Source of the DNA: Falsigemmobacter faecalis
GTDB taxonomy: Bacteria; Pseudomonadota; Alphaproteobacteria; Rhodobacterales; Rhodobacteraceae
Reading direction: 5' to 3'
DNA: 35,864 nt
NCBI RefSeq assembly: GCF_003863335.1
Contig: NZ_RRAZ01000035.1
Location: 1-35,864, forward strand
Position 1 is the stretch's first letter; each line of letters opens with the position of its first letter. A model generated the notes under the pieces. That model saw nothing but the letters and a program-made list of their open reading frames with translations. It was not told where the DNA came from and did not search any database. Below, piece by piece: positions 1-9,203 of the stretch. The position numbers were made by a program, and so were the translations under genes.

Positions 1-225
1 ACTGAGCCCATGGCCGCGTAACTAACCCTAATCAGCCTCCGGCAAACCCGGCGCGGTTCACTGCCGTTGAACCGATGACGGGCAAGCCCTCATTACAGCA
101 CCTCGCACGGCCTGCGTGGTCGTGGCGTTTTTATGACGAATTCCTCCCCCAGAGCTTCCTTCCATTCCTTCGAAAGGATCGCACCATCAAACCGTGGGAT
201 CAAACACGTCACGGATCTGCCTTGC
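1..225. other. Left edge, no gene assigned
   Basis: No convincing gene covers this stretch, which lies just downstream of the stop codon of the minus-strand DUF2125 gene. A short minus-strand frame from a GTG at 212 to a TAA at 93 is open, but I recognise no homology in its 39 residues. The window starts inside this intergenic stretch, so its real neighbour is not visible. Confidence 0.4.
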
Positions 226-1722
226 CTATCTCATGCGCTCGCCGTTCAGCGTGACACTCCCATCAGGCAAGGTCTTAATGGCGCTGATCCAGCTGTCCAC
301 ACCGGGTCCAGGCTTCGTGAAGCTGCGCAGCATCCCCGTGGCGATCCCGGAATTTTCCTGCGCCAACACGCCAAGTGTCGTCAGCGCCCGTATCAGCCGC
401 TCTACCCCACTCATCGCGATATGGGCCTGACCGACGGGCGAAAGAGTGCGGGCTGCAGCATCAAAGCGAAAGGCGCCCTCTGCCTCAAAGCGCGCGCCCG
501 CGACCGAAAGGAGCGCTTTACGAAGTGTAAGGGTCTCAGGCCGTATAAAGTCGTCAGGGTCGCCGGCCTCAGCCTGCCCGGAAGTTGCGGTGGCCAGGTC
601 AAAGCGCATTTTTCCATTCAGATCGAGGTCAAGTTGCAATGGATCACGGAGTAAAACGCGACCGCTGTCAAAGACGGCCCAGGCCGTTTCTGACATGCTC
701 AGATCCTGCACGCCGATCTTCAGCCCATAGGGTGCGGCAGTGTCACGGGCGGTGGCGGGCAAAGTCAGCGCAAAGCGCGCTCCGCCAAAACTGACGTCCA
801 TCGGCGCGGGGCCGAGGGGCGTGGTGATGTGAAAATCCAGCGCAGCACTTTCAACGCTGAGGCTGAGGGCGGCTTTCGACAGCGCGATCCGCCCGCTTGC
901 CGGCTCGCTTCGCAAGGCCATGGCATAGGGCAGCGGGAAGGCGTCATCGCGGCCCTCTCCCAGGGTGATGCCCTGAGCGGCGTCAAAGCTGACGCTCAGG
1001 CCGGCCATCAGCGCGGCGCGGAAGGAAGCGGCGTCGACAATGCTGCCGGGGAGAACGCTTTGCGGCAAAATCAGCTCTCCGCGCAACGCCAGCCCTTCGG
1101 TGTCCGAGCGGCTGAGCGGCGGTGTTGTGGCCTTCGTCCCTGCGCCGGTCAGGCGCATCTCGCTGAGAAAACGGCTGGCCTTAAGATCAAGGGCATAGTG
1201 GTGCAGCGCGCCGGGGCGGTCGCTGAAACTGCCCCGCAGTCCGGTCAGAGCAACCCGGCTTTGGGCAGCGCGCCCGGTATCGGCAGGGCCGATTGTCACG
1301 TCGTAAGACAGAGAAAATTCTGCCGCCTGATAGCTGTAGCGGATTCCGCCTGCCGCAGGCTCCGTCGCGGTCACGCTCAGCCCGCTATGGTTGAGTTGCG
1401 GAAGCGCCGCGTCGAGACTGTCCAGACCGCGCAGGGAAAGTGTGCCGGGGCGTATCTCAACGCTGCCATCGGGTTTTGAAGTGAGCTCAATCTGTGACAA
1501 TTGCAGCCGGGCCCCGTTGCTCACCCCCAGCGAAAGACCTGTGAGCTGCAGCGCGCCATCCTTCAGGTGATGACCTTCCGCCTGCAAAGTAAGCCCGGCC
1601 CGTTCGGCTGAGGCCTTCCAGTCGTGCCAGAGCCCCTCTGCAGTCAGCCCTGCAAAGGCCGCATTACCGGGGCAAAGGAGTGCGGCGAGAAGGGGAACGG
1701 TCTGCAAAGAGCGGGTGATCAT
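226..1722 (-). CDS. DUF2125 domain-containing exported protein
   Basis: The 498-residue protein begins with a clear Sec signal peptide (hydrophobic stretch to about residue 24, likely cut after AAFA), so the mature protein is periplasmic or membrane-associated. The rest has no membrane segment. It is made of repeated amphipathic beta-rich stretches of the type 'GALQLTGLSLGV...LQLSQIELTS'. This layout and the length of about 500 residues match the DUF2125 proteins found in nearly all Rhodobacterales. Their function is unknown; the beta-rich pattern recalls AsmA/lipid-transfer-like proteins, but that is only a resemblance. The ATG at 1722 directly precedes the signal peptide. It stands alone, with a gene-poor region upstream. 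Confidence 0.75.
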   Translation of the reverse strand: MITRSLQTVPLLAALLCPGNAAFAGLTAEGLWHDWKASAERAGLTLQAEGHHLKDGALQLTGLSLGVSNGARLQLSQIELTSKPDGSVEIRPGTLSLRGLDSLDAALPQLNHSGLSVTATEPAAGGIRYSYQAAEFSLSYDVTIGPADTGRAAQSRVALTGLRGSFSDRPGALHHYALDLKASRFLSEMRLTGAGTKATTPPLSRSDTEGLALRGELILPQSVLPGSIVDAASFRAALMAGLSVSFDAAQGITLGEGRDDAFPLPYAMALRSEPASGRIALSKAALSLSVESAALDFHITTPLGPAPMDVSFGGARFALTLPATARDTAAPYGLKIGVQDLSMSETAWAVFDSGRVLLRDPLQLDLDLNGKMRFDLATATSGQAEAGDPDDFIRPETLTLRKALLSVAGARFEAEGAFRFDAAARTLSPVGQAHIAMSGVERLIRALTTLGVLAQENSGIATGMLRSFTKPGPGVDSWISAIKTLPDGSVTLNGERMR

Positions 1723-3460
1723 ATCCGTATCCTGTCAGGCAAGGCTGCGGGCCGACCGGCGCCCGGAGCTTCCTGCCATGACTTCCGGGCTTCGACAATA
1801 AGGGGTTTGCCGGAGGGGGCCCCCTGCAGGAGCCGCACTCAGGCAGGTTCATCCTGGTGGTGATAGCATGAGTTGAGCGCTTTTGGCAGGCGGGCGCGCG
1901 TGCAAATGACACGCGCCGGTTGCTTATGCGTGGCAGCATTCGTTTTGCGCTGAGGAGTAACCCGCAGAGCTGTGCGATCCCCCCAATGCTGCACTGTCCG
2001 ATTTTGCCGGGGCCAGGCGAAGCGGCTCTGTGCTCCGGGGGTGAGACTTCCAGGAGCTATGCTCTCACTTTGTACGGGATCCGGTCAGGGAAGCGCGACT
2101 GTCTCCTTGCATCGTTCGATCTCCGGCATGTGCAGGATCTGGGCATGCAGAAGCGGTCAGAGCGCCGCAAAGCAAACGCGCAGACCTTCACAGGCGCAGA
2201 CGTGTGATGAAAAGAAGGGCGGTTCTCTTCGGCACATCGGTGGCGCGAAGTATTGAAGAAATAGCTTAAATGTAATATGTGCTCATTATATTAATATAAA
2301 GACAATTACATTAGTGTATAAATATTGGTGTTCAGAGGGGATTTATTCAACAATTCGCCCGTTGATATGCCCTGCCCAGGCATCGCAGCTCATTCGGCTT
2401 GAGATACGGGTTGTCCTTGCTGGTGAAGGAAACTGAGACCGGGCACCCTCTGAGGCTCATGCTGGCGGCAGTATGGTTGTCTTTGGCGCTTCCCATGGGC
2501 GTCGGGAGGGCAGTTCGCCGTCGCTGCGACCGGGTTTTGATGGCTTGTGAGTGATCTTCCGCAGATCACGCCTGGCAGGCATATGCGCGGATCGTTGGAA
2601 ACGTGCTTAGCGCTGAGGACGGCTCGTCGCAGGGCTTTGAGCCGTCGGTGAGGCATGAGCAATATTCGCCGCCTCTGTCTTGGCGCGCAGGCTGCCGACC
2701 TCAGCTGAGCGACCCGCGGAGGCTGTGCTGTTATCAAGACCTGCGACGAAGTCCCGCCGCTGTCTGAGGGAGGTCATTAGGGGGCAATGTGCGGTAAGGC
2801 GCGCATTCTGCACTCAAACGTGCTTATGGTGGCTGATGGAGAGGGGGCGGTCGCATAGGAAAAATGGCATGCCTGTTGTTACCTTTATGATCAAATAATG
2901 ACTATTACAGGTGTATGCGCATTGGTGCGGTGGCTTCACTGGCGGAAGGCCGCAAAGGGCGGTTTTAAAGAAACTGACGTTTGCCCGGTCCCCGGGAGTG
3001 AGGGAAGCAAATGTAAAAGGGCAGTGACGATGAGGCGGATTTCGGGGCGCAGGGGCCGCGGAAGCCGTGAAAGGCGATCGCATTGTTTGAAAGCCAGTAT
3101 CCTCCGCGGCCTGCAAAGCGCGATTATCCATCAGTGAAGGAATGCGTCGCTCGACGGGGCTGCGGATTTTCGGGGGCGAAGCTGTATATGCCGGCAGCGG
3201 AAGTTGAGGACGAAGCGGTTCGGCCGCTGCATGTGAGGAGCCCGCCTCAGCCATCAATGCGCCATCTGTTCGCGCCTGATGATGAAGGCGGTCGCGAGGG
3301 ATTGAGTGCCGGGAAGCTCAGGCCGCGGATTGGCAGCTGCGGCGGGGCAGGATCGAAGGGGGCCACTCGCGGCAGGCGCTCGGGGCGCAGTGCCGTCTGT
3401 CTCATACCCGTCGTTCTGCCAGGAGCCTGCGGGAGAGACCGGATGCCACCCTGGCCTGAG
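1723..3460. other. Gene-poor region with an A+T-rich patch
   Basis: Roughly 1.7 kb without a frame that looks coding: open frames overlap on both strands, are rich in Arg, Ser and Cys, and match no family I know. The stretch 2240-2345 is strikingly A+T-rich against its surroundings. Together with the decayed transposase that follows, the region looks like a graveyard of mobile DNA, but I cannot identify older pieces in it. Confidence 0.5.
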
Positions 3461-4190
3461 GCCGCCGGTTGCTCGACACCCGCTTTTGCGATGTCCGGCA
3501 GATGAACGGGCATCTGCGAAATCTGCGGGGCTGTGGTCTCTGTGGTGCCGCGCAAGCCCCAGGGTCGGGCAGGGCCTGAACCTGAAGCGGATCCGGCGGC
3601 TGATAAGAGTGATGCCGATCTGGCAAAAAACCGACATCCGCAGGTCAGGGAAGGGCACCGGATCGGTCGCCATCCGGTGCCGGTCGAACGCCCGGGCCAG
3701 GTGTGGTGCGCAGAGATCACCTGCATGGCAATGAGGCGCCCTCGCTATGGCCCCGGGGCCAATGGCGGAGAATGCTCAGCTCTCTGGCTTCGGGCCATAA
3801 AGGACTGGTTCCCCGCAAAGGACGGGCGTGGCGGGGGGCCATGGACCTCCACGGATCCGGGGATCGTGCTGAAGGGAGGCCACTGCTGCGACGAGGCGTT
3901 AAATGAAGCCATTCACCGCTTCGGGGCAACCAGGATCATGAGTGCAGACCAGAGTGCGCCGTTCAGCTCCTTCGCCTGGACGGCGGGGCTGACGCGCGCC
4001 GATACCGGGATCTTCATGGCCGACACAGGTGCCTGGCAATGGCCTCACGAAAGATAGCGCGTTCATCGAGCGCCTTTGGTGCTCCCTGAATTATGAATGC
4101 GACTGCCCGCATGGCTGTGAGGCGGGGGAACCGGCCCCCCTTTTTGACCGGACAGGTCAGCATCAGCTGCCAGGCTTCAGACTGTTCCTG
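3461..4190 (+). pseudogene. Decayed IS3-family transposase (OrfB part)
   Basis: Pieces of an IS3-family OrfB can be followed through at least three reading frames. They are: a helix-turn-helix-like segment (RRLLDTRFCDVRQMNGHLR, about 3463-3530), then NLKRIRRLIRVM (about 3575-3612), then the start of the rve core, VERPGQVWCAEIT (from 3683), and the second motif ADQSAPFSS (Asp near 3947). After another frame change comes AFIERLW with the catalytic Glu near 4068. The first catalytic Asp of the DDE triad appears replaced by Glu (3713). Frameshifts and the absence of OrfA show the gene is dead. I could not find paired terminal inverted repeats, so the limits are approximate. It is a relic, not an active element. 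Confidence 0.75.
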
Positions 4191-4341
4191 AGCACAGGCT
4201 TATGTCCGACTGAGAGAGTATTACGGATGGCGGCCGCCCTCGTCGCCGGGGTGCTGCCGCAAAGCTTCGGGTCGTGCCGGAGGCACCGGAAGATCGGGCC
4301 AGCCGTTTTGTTGTCGCGCGCTCCGGGCGTCAGACAGGCAA

Positions 4342-4373
4342 AAGCCGCCCGGACCTGAGGGGTCGGGCGGCTT
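4342..4373 (-). terminator. Terminator of pit
   Basis: Inverted arms AAGCCGCCCGGACC and GGTCGGGCGGCTT form a G+C-rich stem with one mismatch or bulge. On the minus strand it is followed by a short T run (TTTTG). It sits about 20 bases after the pit stop codon. Confidence 0.75.
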
Positions 4374-4393
4374 GAACGTCCGGTCTCTCCGGA

Positions 4394-5869
4394 TCAGTCG
4401 AAGAAGCGGATGATCAGGAAGATCAGCGCCGACAGGATACCCGTCGCCGGGACCGTCACCACCCAGGCCGCGCCAATGGCGAGGACGTGGTTGCGGCGGA
4501 CCAGCTTGCGGCGGCTGCGCTCTTCGGGGGGCAGGGCGGGGACTTCGGCCTCGCGCAGCTGGGTCTTCAGGCGGCGCTCGGCGTCCCACTCGCGGAAGAA
4601 GCCAACGCCGAAGATCGCGCCGATGGCGATATGGGTCGAGCTGACCGGCATGCCGAACCACGACGCGATGATCACGGTGATCGCAGCCGAGAGCGAGACG
4701 CAATAGGCGCGCATCGGGTTCAGCTTGGTGATCTGCTGGCCGACCATGCGGATCATATGCGGGCCAAAGAGCAACAGGCCAAAGGAGATCCCGAAGGCAC
4801 CGATCACCATGACCCAGAGCGGCACACTCACCGCGCCGCCGACATTGCCGGAGGTGGCCTCAACGATCGCAGCCAGCGGGCCCACGGCATTGGCGACGTC
4901 GTTTGCGCCATGCGCAAAGCTGAGCAGCGCAGCAGAGACGACCAGCGGAATTGCAAAGAGCACTTTCAGCGATTTGTTGCGGTTCTCAAGGCCTTCAGAC
5001 TGACGACGGATCACCGGGATCATCACCAGCCAGGTGCCGATCCCCACACCCAGACCGATCAGCAGAGCGGTGCCCATGGTGATCTTGATAACGTTGTTCA
5101 GACCCTTCAGCGCCAGATAGGCGGCAAAGGTGCCCGACATCACGCCGATCAGAACCGGCACCCAGGTCCGCGCGGCGGCGATCTTATCGTCGCGGTAGAT
5201 GATGCGCGCTTTGATGAACCACAGGAAGCCCGCAGCGGCCGCCGCACCCAGGGCAGGCGAAATCACCCAGCTGGCCACGATCTGGCCCATCATGGCCCAG
5301 TTCACCGAAGCCATGCCCGCTGCGATCATGCCTGAACCGAGCACACCCCCGACCACCGCATGGGTGGTGGAGACCGGCGCGCCGATATAGGTCGCGACGT
5401 TCACCCAGAGCGCCGAGGCCAGCAGCGCGGCCATCATGACCCAGACAAATTCACCGCTCGCCGCGATGCTTTCCGGGGCCACGATGCCTTTTGAGATCGT
5501 GTCGACCACATCGCCGCCGGCGATCAGCGCTCCCGCCGTTTCAAAGATCGCAGCGATCAGGATCGCGCCGCCCATGCTGAGTGCATTGGCACCCACCGCC
5601 GGGCCCATGTTGTTGGCGACGTCATTGGCACCGATGTTCAGCGCCATATAGGCCCCGATGGCAGCCGCGCAGGCCACGATCAGCGTGGTCGAGCTCTGCC
5701 CGAAAATCAGCGCGGCTGCGAGACCCGAGAGCAGAATGAAGACCAATGCGATCCCCGGCGCGACCAGCGGCCGGGCGATATAGCCCGACGCGCGCTCGAG
5801 CGCGGAAAAGCGACCCAGATCGCGGTCCAGCGTCTCCAGGTGGCGCGGTTCAAAATCATGTTCAGCCAC
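4394..5869 (-). CDS. pit: Inorganic phosphate transporter, PiT family
   Basis: A 491-residue polytopic membrane protein that should import phosphate (as metal-phosphate) with protons or sodium. It has the two family signatures in inverted copies, GANDVANNMGP in the N half and GANDVANAVGP in the C half, plus the paired PVSTTHA and PVSSTHI segments and about ten to twelve hydrophobic helices. I chose a GTG start at 5869 because GAGG lies just upstream (CACGAGGGCACC) and the protein then begins with a short cytoplasmic tail (VAEHDFEPRH), as in related proteins. The frame stays open upstream to 6160, but that part is Arg/Pro-rich and overlaps the candidate PhoB array. A terminator follows the gene. 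The upstream repeats suggest phosphate control. Confidence 0.93.
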   Translation of the reverse strand: MAEHDFEPRHLETLDRDLGRFSALERASGYIARPLVAPGIALVFILLSGLAAALIFGQSSTTLIVACAAAIGAYMALNIGANDVANNMGPAVGANALSMGGAILIAAIFETAGALIAGGDVVDTISKGIVAPESIAASGEFVWVMMAALLASALWVNVATYIGAPVSTTHAVVGGVLGSGMIAAGMASVNWAMMGQIVASWVISPALGAAAAAGFLWFIKARIIYRDDKIAAARTWVPVLIGVMSGTFAAYLALKGLNNVIKITMGTALLIGLGVGIGTWLVMIPVIRRQSEGLENRNKSLKVLFAIPLVVSAALLSFAHGANDVANAVGPLAAIVEATSGNVGGAVSVPLWVMVIGAFGISFGLLLFGPHMIRMVGQQITKLNPMRAYCVSLSAAITVIIASWFGMPVSSTHIAIGAIFGVGFFREWDAERRLKTQLREAEVPALPPEERSRRKLVRRNHVLAIGAAWVVTVPATGILSALIFLIIRFFD

Positions 5870-5984
5870 GGTGCCCTCGTGTGTTGTCCGGGGGTGCTTT
5901 TGCCGGGTTTTGTGACAGCTGGCCACCGGATTCTGCAGGTATTTAAGGCCAGGACTGCGGCTTTTCGCGCCTTTTTTGCCTTTG

Positions 5985-6013
5985 TGTAAAACCTTTGTAA
6001 CAGCCATGTAACA
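5985..6013 (-). promoter_or_regulatory. PhoB-box-like array upstream of pit
   Basis: Three heptamers repeat with an exact 11-bp period: TGTAAAA at 5985, TGTAACA at 5996 and TGTAACA at 6007. Read towards pit they are TGTTACA, TGTTACA and TTTTACA with 4-bp spacers. PhoB sites are direct 7-bp repeats with this 11-bp period (consensus CTGTCAT-like), so the geometry fits although the letters deviate. The array lies about 115-145 bp before the pit start codon. A further CTGTCAC half-site is at 5912-5918 on the same strand. Confidence 0.55.
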
Positions 6014-6177
6014 CGAAGCCGGAAAACCGGCTCCCCGCCGTGCGGAGTTGTGATCTGTCAGCCGGGGGTTGACGCCCGCTGCCGCGCCGCCATTCTGGGC
6101 CGGTCGCGGGCGCGAGGCGCGCGGGCACCGCGCCTCAGGGCAGTCCTGACGCGCGCACAAAGAGGGAAGAGGCAGCG

Positions 6178-6552
6178 ATGTTCAGCCATATTTTTGTCGG
6201 CACCAGTGATATGGACGCGGCGAAGCGTTTTTATGATGCAACCCTCGGGACGCTTGGGGTGGCTGAAGGGGTGACCGATCCGAAAGGGCGTCTGTTCTAC
6301 CGCACCGCAACCGGCACCTTTGGTGTCAGCCGCCCGATCAATGGCGAAGCGGCCAGCGGCGCAAACGGCGGCACCATCGGCTTTGCGGCCAGCTCGCCTG
6401 AGGAGGTGAAGGCCTGGCATGCCGCCGGTCTGGCGCATGGCGGCACCGCCATTGAAGATCCGCCCGGTGATCGCGGCAAAGGGCTGTGGCTGGCCTATCT
6501 GCGTGATCCTTCGGGCAATAAGGTCTGTGCGCTCTGCCGCGTAAAATCCTGA
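6178..6552 (+). CDS. VOC (glyoxalase/bleomycin-resistance fold) protein
   Basis: A 124-residue protein with the single-module VOC layout: MFSHIFVGTSDMDAAKRFYDATL at the start, a central Gly-rich strand region, and the C-terminal LAYLRDPSGNKVCALCR typical of this fold. Members bind a metal and act as isomerases, dioxygenases or resistance proteins; the substrate here cannot be told. His4 and a Glu/Asp near the C-terminal strand could be metal ligands, but the full set is not obvious. A GAGG lies 9 bases before the ATG. It diverges from pit and ends in its own terminator. Confidence 0.8.
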   Translation: MFSHIFVGTSDMDAAKRFYDATLGTLGVAEGVTDPKGRLFYRTATGTFGVSRPINGEAASGANGGTIGFAASSPEEVKAWHAAGLAHGGTAIEDPPGDRGKGLWLAYLRDPSGNKVCALCRVKS

Positions 6553-6615
6553 TGCATCCGCGCGGGGAGTGGCAGCGATCTGCCCGCGCCCCGCAGGCGG
6601 GTCGGTAACGCTTTG

Positions 6616-6650
6616 AAGCGGTGTCCCCGGGTCGGGGGCGCCGCTTTTTT
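6616..6650 (+). terminator. Terminator after the VOC gene
   Basis: Arms AGCGGTGTCCCC and GGGGGCGCCGCT pair with two small mismatches, followed by six T. It lies just before the ribosome-binding site of the next gene, and so separates the two transcription units. Confidence 0.8.
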
Positions 6651-6683
6651 AAATATAATAAAGACATCGACAGGGGCAAAAGA

Positions 6684-7790
6684 ATGACATCAGCGGCAGA
6701 GGCGATCAGCACCTGGGTCCGGCAGGAGAGCCAGAGCCAGGACAGCGCCGGGGTGAATGCGATGATGGATCTGGTGGCGGCGGAAGTCGCAGGCCAGGGC
6801 ATCGCAACAGAGCGGATCGCCGGACGAGAAGGTCTGGGTGATCATCTGGTGCTGCGGGCCGGGCCACAGACCGGGCAGGCCCCGATTCTGGTGCTCTCGC
6901 ATCTTGATACGGTGCATCCCAAAGGCACGATCAACGGCCCGCTGCCGCTGCGCATTGAGGGCGACAAATTCTACGGCCCCGGTCTTTATGATATGAAAGC
7001 CGGTGCCTGGATGGCGCTTCAGGCCTTCCGCGAGGCCCTGGCCGAGGGGCTGCTGACCCGGCCGGTCACCTTTATCTTTACCGCAGATGAAGAGATCGGC
7101 TCTCCGACCAGCCGCGCGCTGATTGAGGCTGCGGCCAAAGGCGCCCGCGCCGCGCTGATCACCGAGCCTGCGCGTCATGGCGGTAAAATCGTCACCGCCC
7201 GCAAGGGCACGGCCTCGTTTGAGATGGAGATCGAAGGCCGCGCCGCCCATGCCGGGGTGAATCACGCCCTCGGCCGCTCTGCGCTGCGCGAAGCGGCGCA
7301 TCAGGTGCTCACCCTGGAGGGGATGACCGATTATGAAGCCGGGACCACGATCAATGTGGGGCAGCTGAAGGGCGGCACGGTCACCAATGTGGTGCCGCAG
7401 TTCGCCAGCCTGAAAATCGACGGCCGGGTCTCCAGCCTTGCGGCGGGGGAAGATCTGGTGCGCCGGGTGCTGGCGCTGACCCCTCGCACGCCGGACACCG
7501 CCCTGCGGATCCGCGGCGGCATGAACCGCCCGCCCTATGAGAAGACCCCCGATGTGGCGGCGCTTTTTGATCACGCCAGGGCGCTGGCCGCAGAGATCGG
7601 CTATCTGCTGGAAGATGTGCCGATGACCGGCGGCGGCTCGGACGGCAATTTTACCGCCGCGCTGGGGGTGCCGACGCTGGACGGGCTGGGGATCGATGGC
7701 GACGGGGCGCATACGCTGCAGGAGCACGGACTTCTCTCCTCCATCGCGCCGCGTCAGGCGCTGATAAAGGCGCTGCTGCGCACGCTGTGA
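6684..7790 (+). CDS. M20-family metallopeptidase (carboxypeptidase G2-like)
   Basis: A 368-residue zinc hydrolase of the M20/M25 family, which removes the C-terminal amino acid from N-acyl or peptide substrates. Metal and catalytic residues are visible: SHLDTV (His73, Asp75), GPGLYDMKAG (Asp103), TADEEIGS (catalytic Glu136, ligand Glu137), and a C-terminal GAHTLQEHG His. The inserted dimerisation domain, with GRAAHAGVNHALG, lies between. The nearest family I recognise is glutamate carboxypeptidase/carboxypeptidase G2. I chose the ATG at 6684 because CAGGGG lies 7 bases before it; the longer open frame runs through the preceding terminator. No signal peptide is seen with this start, so it should be cytoplasmic. 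The substrate is unknown. Confidence 0.85.
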   Translation: MTSAAEAISTWVRQESQSQDSAGVNAMMDLVAAEVAGQGIATERIAGREGLGDHLVLRAGPQTGQAPILVLSHLDTVHPKGTINGPLPLRIEGDKFYGPGLYDMKAGAWMALQAFREALAEGLLTRPVTFIFTADEEIGSPTSRALIEAAAKGARAALITEPARHGGKIVTARKGTASFEMEIEGRAAHAGVNHALGRSALREAAHQVLTLEGMTDYEAGTTINVGQLKGGTVTNVVPQFASLKIDGRVSSLAAGEDLVRRVLALTPRTPDTALRIRGGMNRPPYEKTPDVAALFDHARALAAEIGYLLEDVPMTGGGSDGNFTAALGVPTLDGLGIDGDGAHTLQEHGLLSSIAPRQALIKALLRTL

Positions 7791-7796
7791 CGGTCT

Positions 7797-7826
7797 GATG
7801 CAGGCGGCCGATCGGACGCCTGCATC
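7797..7826 (+). terminator. Stem-loop after the M20 gene
   Basis: Perfect 10-bp arms GATGCAGGCG and CGCCTGCATC begin 6 bases after the stop codon. There is no T run, so it may be a weak or factor-assisted terminator. Confidence 0.5.
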
Positions 7827-8486
7827 CTCAGGGAGAAAGACCCGGGGAATCTGACAGGCTTCCGGTTTTGTCACAGGGAAGTGAAGAAAGCCCTGGAAAC
7901 ATTCCGCCTGGGGTCTGGAACCCGGCCCGGGGGCTGCCTGCGACAATCTGTCCACCGGCTTCGCTGCGGGCGCACAGTCAAAATGAAGTCACTTTATTAA
8001 GGCCCGCACAGCACTTCGGTATACGGCTGCACACCGTTCAGGGGCCTCAGACTCAAGCTGTCAACTTGTCGCAGGGTGTCGCGGGCAGGGATTGCCTTAT
8101 TTTTCAGCATCTTGCTACACTGGGGCGCGAAAGCCCGTTTCAGCGGTCCCGAAAAACGCCCGCAGAGCGGCCTTTTCGAGCCCGATTTTGCCCGCGCGTC
8201 CCTCTGACTGTTTCGCGCCCGATGCTGCATTGCGGCGGGTCTGTGCTGCGGTTGCATGGGGTCCGCAGCTTTCGTTGACACACCAGATCCGCTCTGCCAA
8301 AGCCGCCGCCACCGGAGGCGCTCTCCGGTATCGGGAACCCCATTCGCAGCCCTGGTGTTTTCCTGGCGCGGGCGAAGTGCCGTCCCCGATCCTGCCCGAT
8401 TGCCATACCAGGATCCCGCCGCCGAAAGTCGCTTTCGTGCGGACTGGTTGGTTTACCCTGCTGCGCGGCTTACATGCGGAGGCTGT
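7827..8486. other. Long untranslated region before the pch operon
   Basis: About 660 bp with no believable gene. It holds one reasonable promoter candidate (8092-8121), which would give the operon a leader of roughly 360 bases. A TTGACA at 8275-8280 has no matching -10 box. The leader is G+C-rich with several short self-complementary runs, but I recognise no riboswitch or known leader. Confidence 0.5.
8092..8121 (+). promoter_or_regulatory. Candidate sigma-70 promoter of the pch operon
   Basis: TTGCCT (8092-8097) and TACACT (8116-8121) are separated by 18 bp. The spacer is A+T-rich next to the -35 box. It is the best match in the upstream region, but it is only a sequence match. Confidence 0.35.
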
Positions 8487-8849
8487 ATGATTACGAGACG
8501 CGGTTTTATGATTTCAAGCGGTGGTGCCATGGCGGCGCTGTCCTTCGCCGGTGCGGGTTTCGCTGCATCTGCCGGTGACAGCCTGATCAGCATTGCAAGC
8601 CCCGCCCGCCCCATGGCTCCGGCTCTGCAGGGTGCCTCGCACCTTGTGCTGAGCGGCGACCGTCTGGCCGATGTGCGCGCCCTTGAGGCCGCACTTACCC
8701 AAAATGCGGGCTCGACCCTGCGCCTGTCGCTCGATGCGGCAGATGCTGTGCTGTTTGACGTGGCGCGTACCCGTGTCGGCGTTCAGGCAACCCAAATCTC
8801 TGCGGCCGCCGGTCATGCCGACTACCGCCTGATCTCCACCGGAGTGTGA
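8487..8849 (+). CDS. Small Tat-signal protein of the 4-cresol dehydrogenase operon
   Basis: A 120-residue protein that begins with a twin-arginine signal (TRRGFMISSGGAMAALSFAGAGFAA, Arg4-Arg5), likely cut near residue 27. The remainder is about 90 residues, soluble, with no cysteine and no motif I know. The start at 8487 is fixed by GGAGG 4 bases upstream and by the signal peptide; an open frame reaches back to 8256 but is not needed. It is followed after 4 bases by the cytochrome gene. In Pseudomonas pch clusters a small gene of unknown role (pchX) also accompanies the two subunits, though in another position. Inference: because the flavoprotein has no signal peptide of its own, this Tat substrate could carry or mature it. 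No homology beyond context supports that. Confidence 0.75.
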   Translation: MITRRGFMISSGGAMAALSFAGAGFAASAGDSLISIASPARPMAPALQGASHLVLSGDRLADVRALEAALTQNAGSTLRLSLDAADAVLFDVARTRVGVQATQISAAAGHADYRLISTGV

Positions 8850-8853
8850 TCTG

Positions 8854-9201
8854 ATGAAAGCTACCATGCTTCGCCTTGCAGCCGTGGCTGCCGTGGCGCT
8901 TTCGGCGCAGGCCGCCGTTGCCGAGACCATCACCGAGCGTCTGGACGACCGCAACTACTTTGCGGATGGCAAAGACGCCTGGGACAAAGTCTGCGCCCGC
9001 TGCCACACCACCGTTGACGGCAAGACCGACCAGTCTGTCGGCCCGGATCTGTCGCAGATCGAATATGACGCGGATACGCTGAAGCACTTCGTGCGCAACG
9101 GTCACCTCGCCATGCCTGCCTTCTCTGCTTCGCACATCAGCGATGCGACGATCGTCGAAATCGCTGATTACATGGCGAAAAACATCTACAAAGGGGAATA
9201 A
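8854..9201 (+). CDS. pchC: Cytochrome c subunit of 4-cresol dehydrogenase
   Basis: A 115-residue class I cytochrome c with a Sec signal peptide (cut after AAVA, residue 23). The haem motif CARCH is at Cys47, Cys50 and His51, and the likely sixth ligand is Met87 in HLAMPAF. The mature protein of about 92 residues is small, like PchC of the p-cresol methylhydroxylase flavocytochrome. There it accepts electrons from the flavin subunit and passes them to the periplasmic chain. The stop codon lies 2 bases before the flavoprotein start, so translation is probably coupled. Sequence alone cannot separate it from the cytochromes of eugenol hydroxylase or 4-ethylphenol hydroxylase. Confidence 0.85.
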   Translation: MKATMLRLAAVAAVALSAQAAVAETITERLDDRNYFADGKDAWDKVCARCHTTVDGKTDQSVGPDLSQIEYDADTLKHFVRNGHLAMPAFSASHISDATIVEIADYMAKNIYKGE

Positions 9202-9203
9202 GA

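Noticed and set aside
93-212. Minus-strand 39-residue frame from a GTG, with a plausible-looking basic C-terminus
   Set aside because: No ribosome-binding site or family match, and it lies in the tail region of the DUF2125 gene; too little support for a gene.
8275-8303. TTGACA as a promoter of the pch operon
   Set aside because: No acceptable -10 box at 16-18 bp distance.
8256-8486. N-terminal extension of the Tat-signal protein
   Set aside because: The ATG at 8487 has an ideal GGAGG and begins the signal peptide; the extension would bury the signal.
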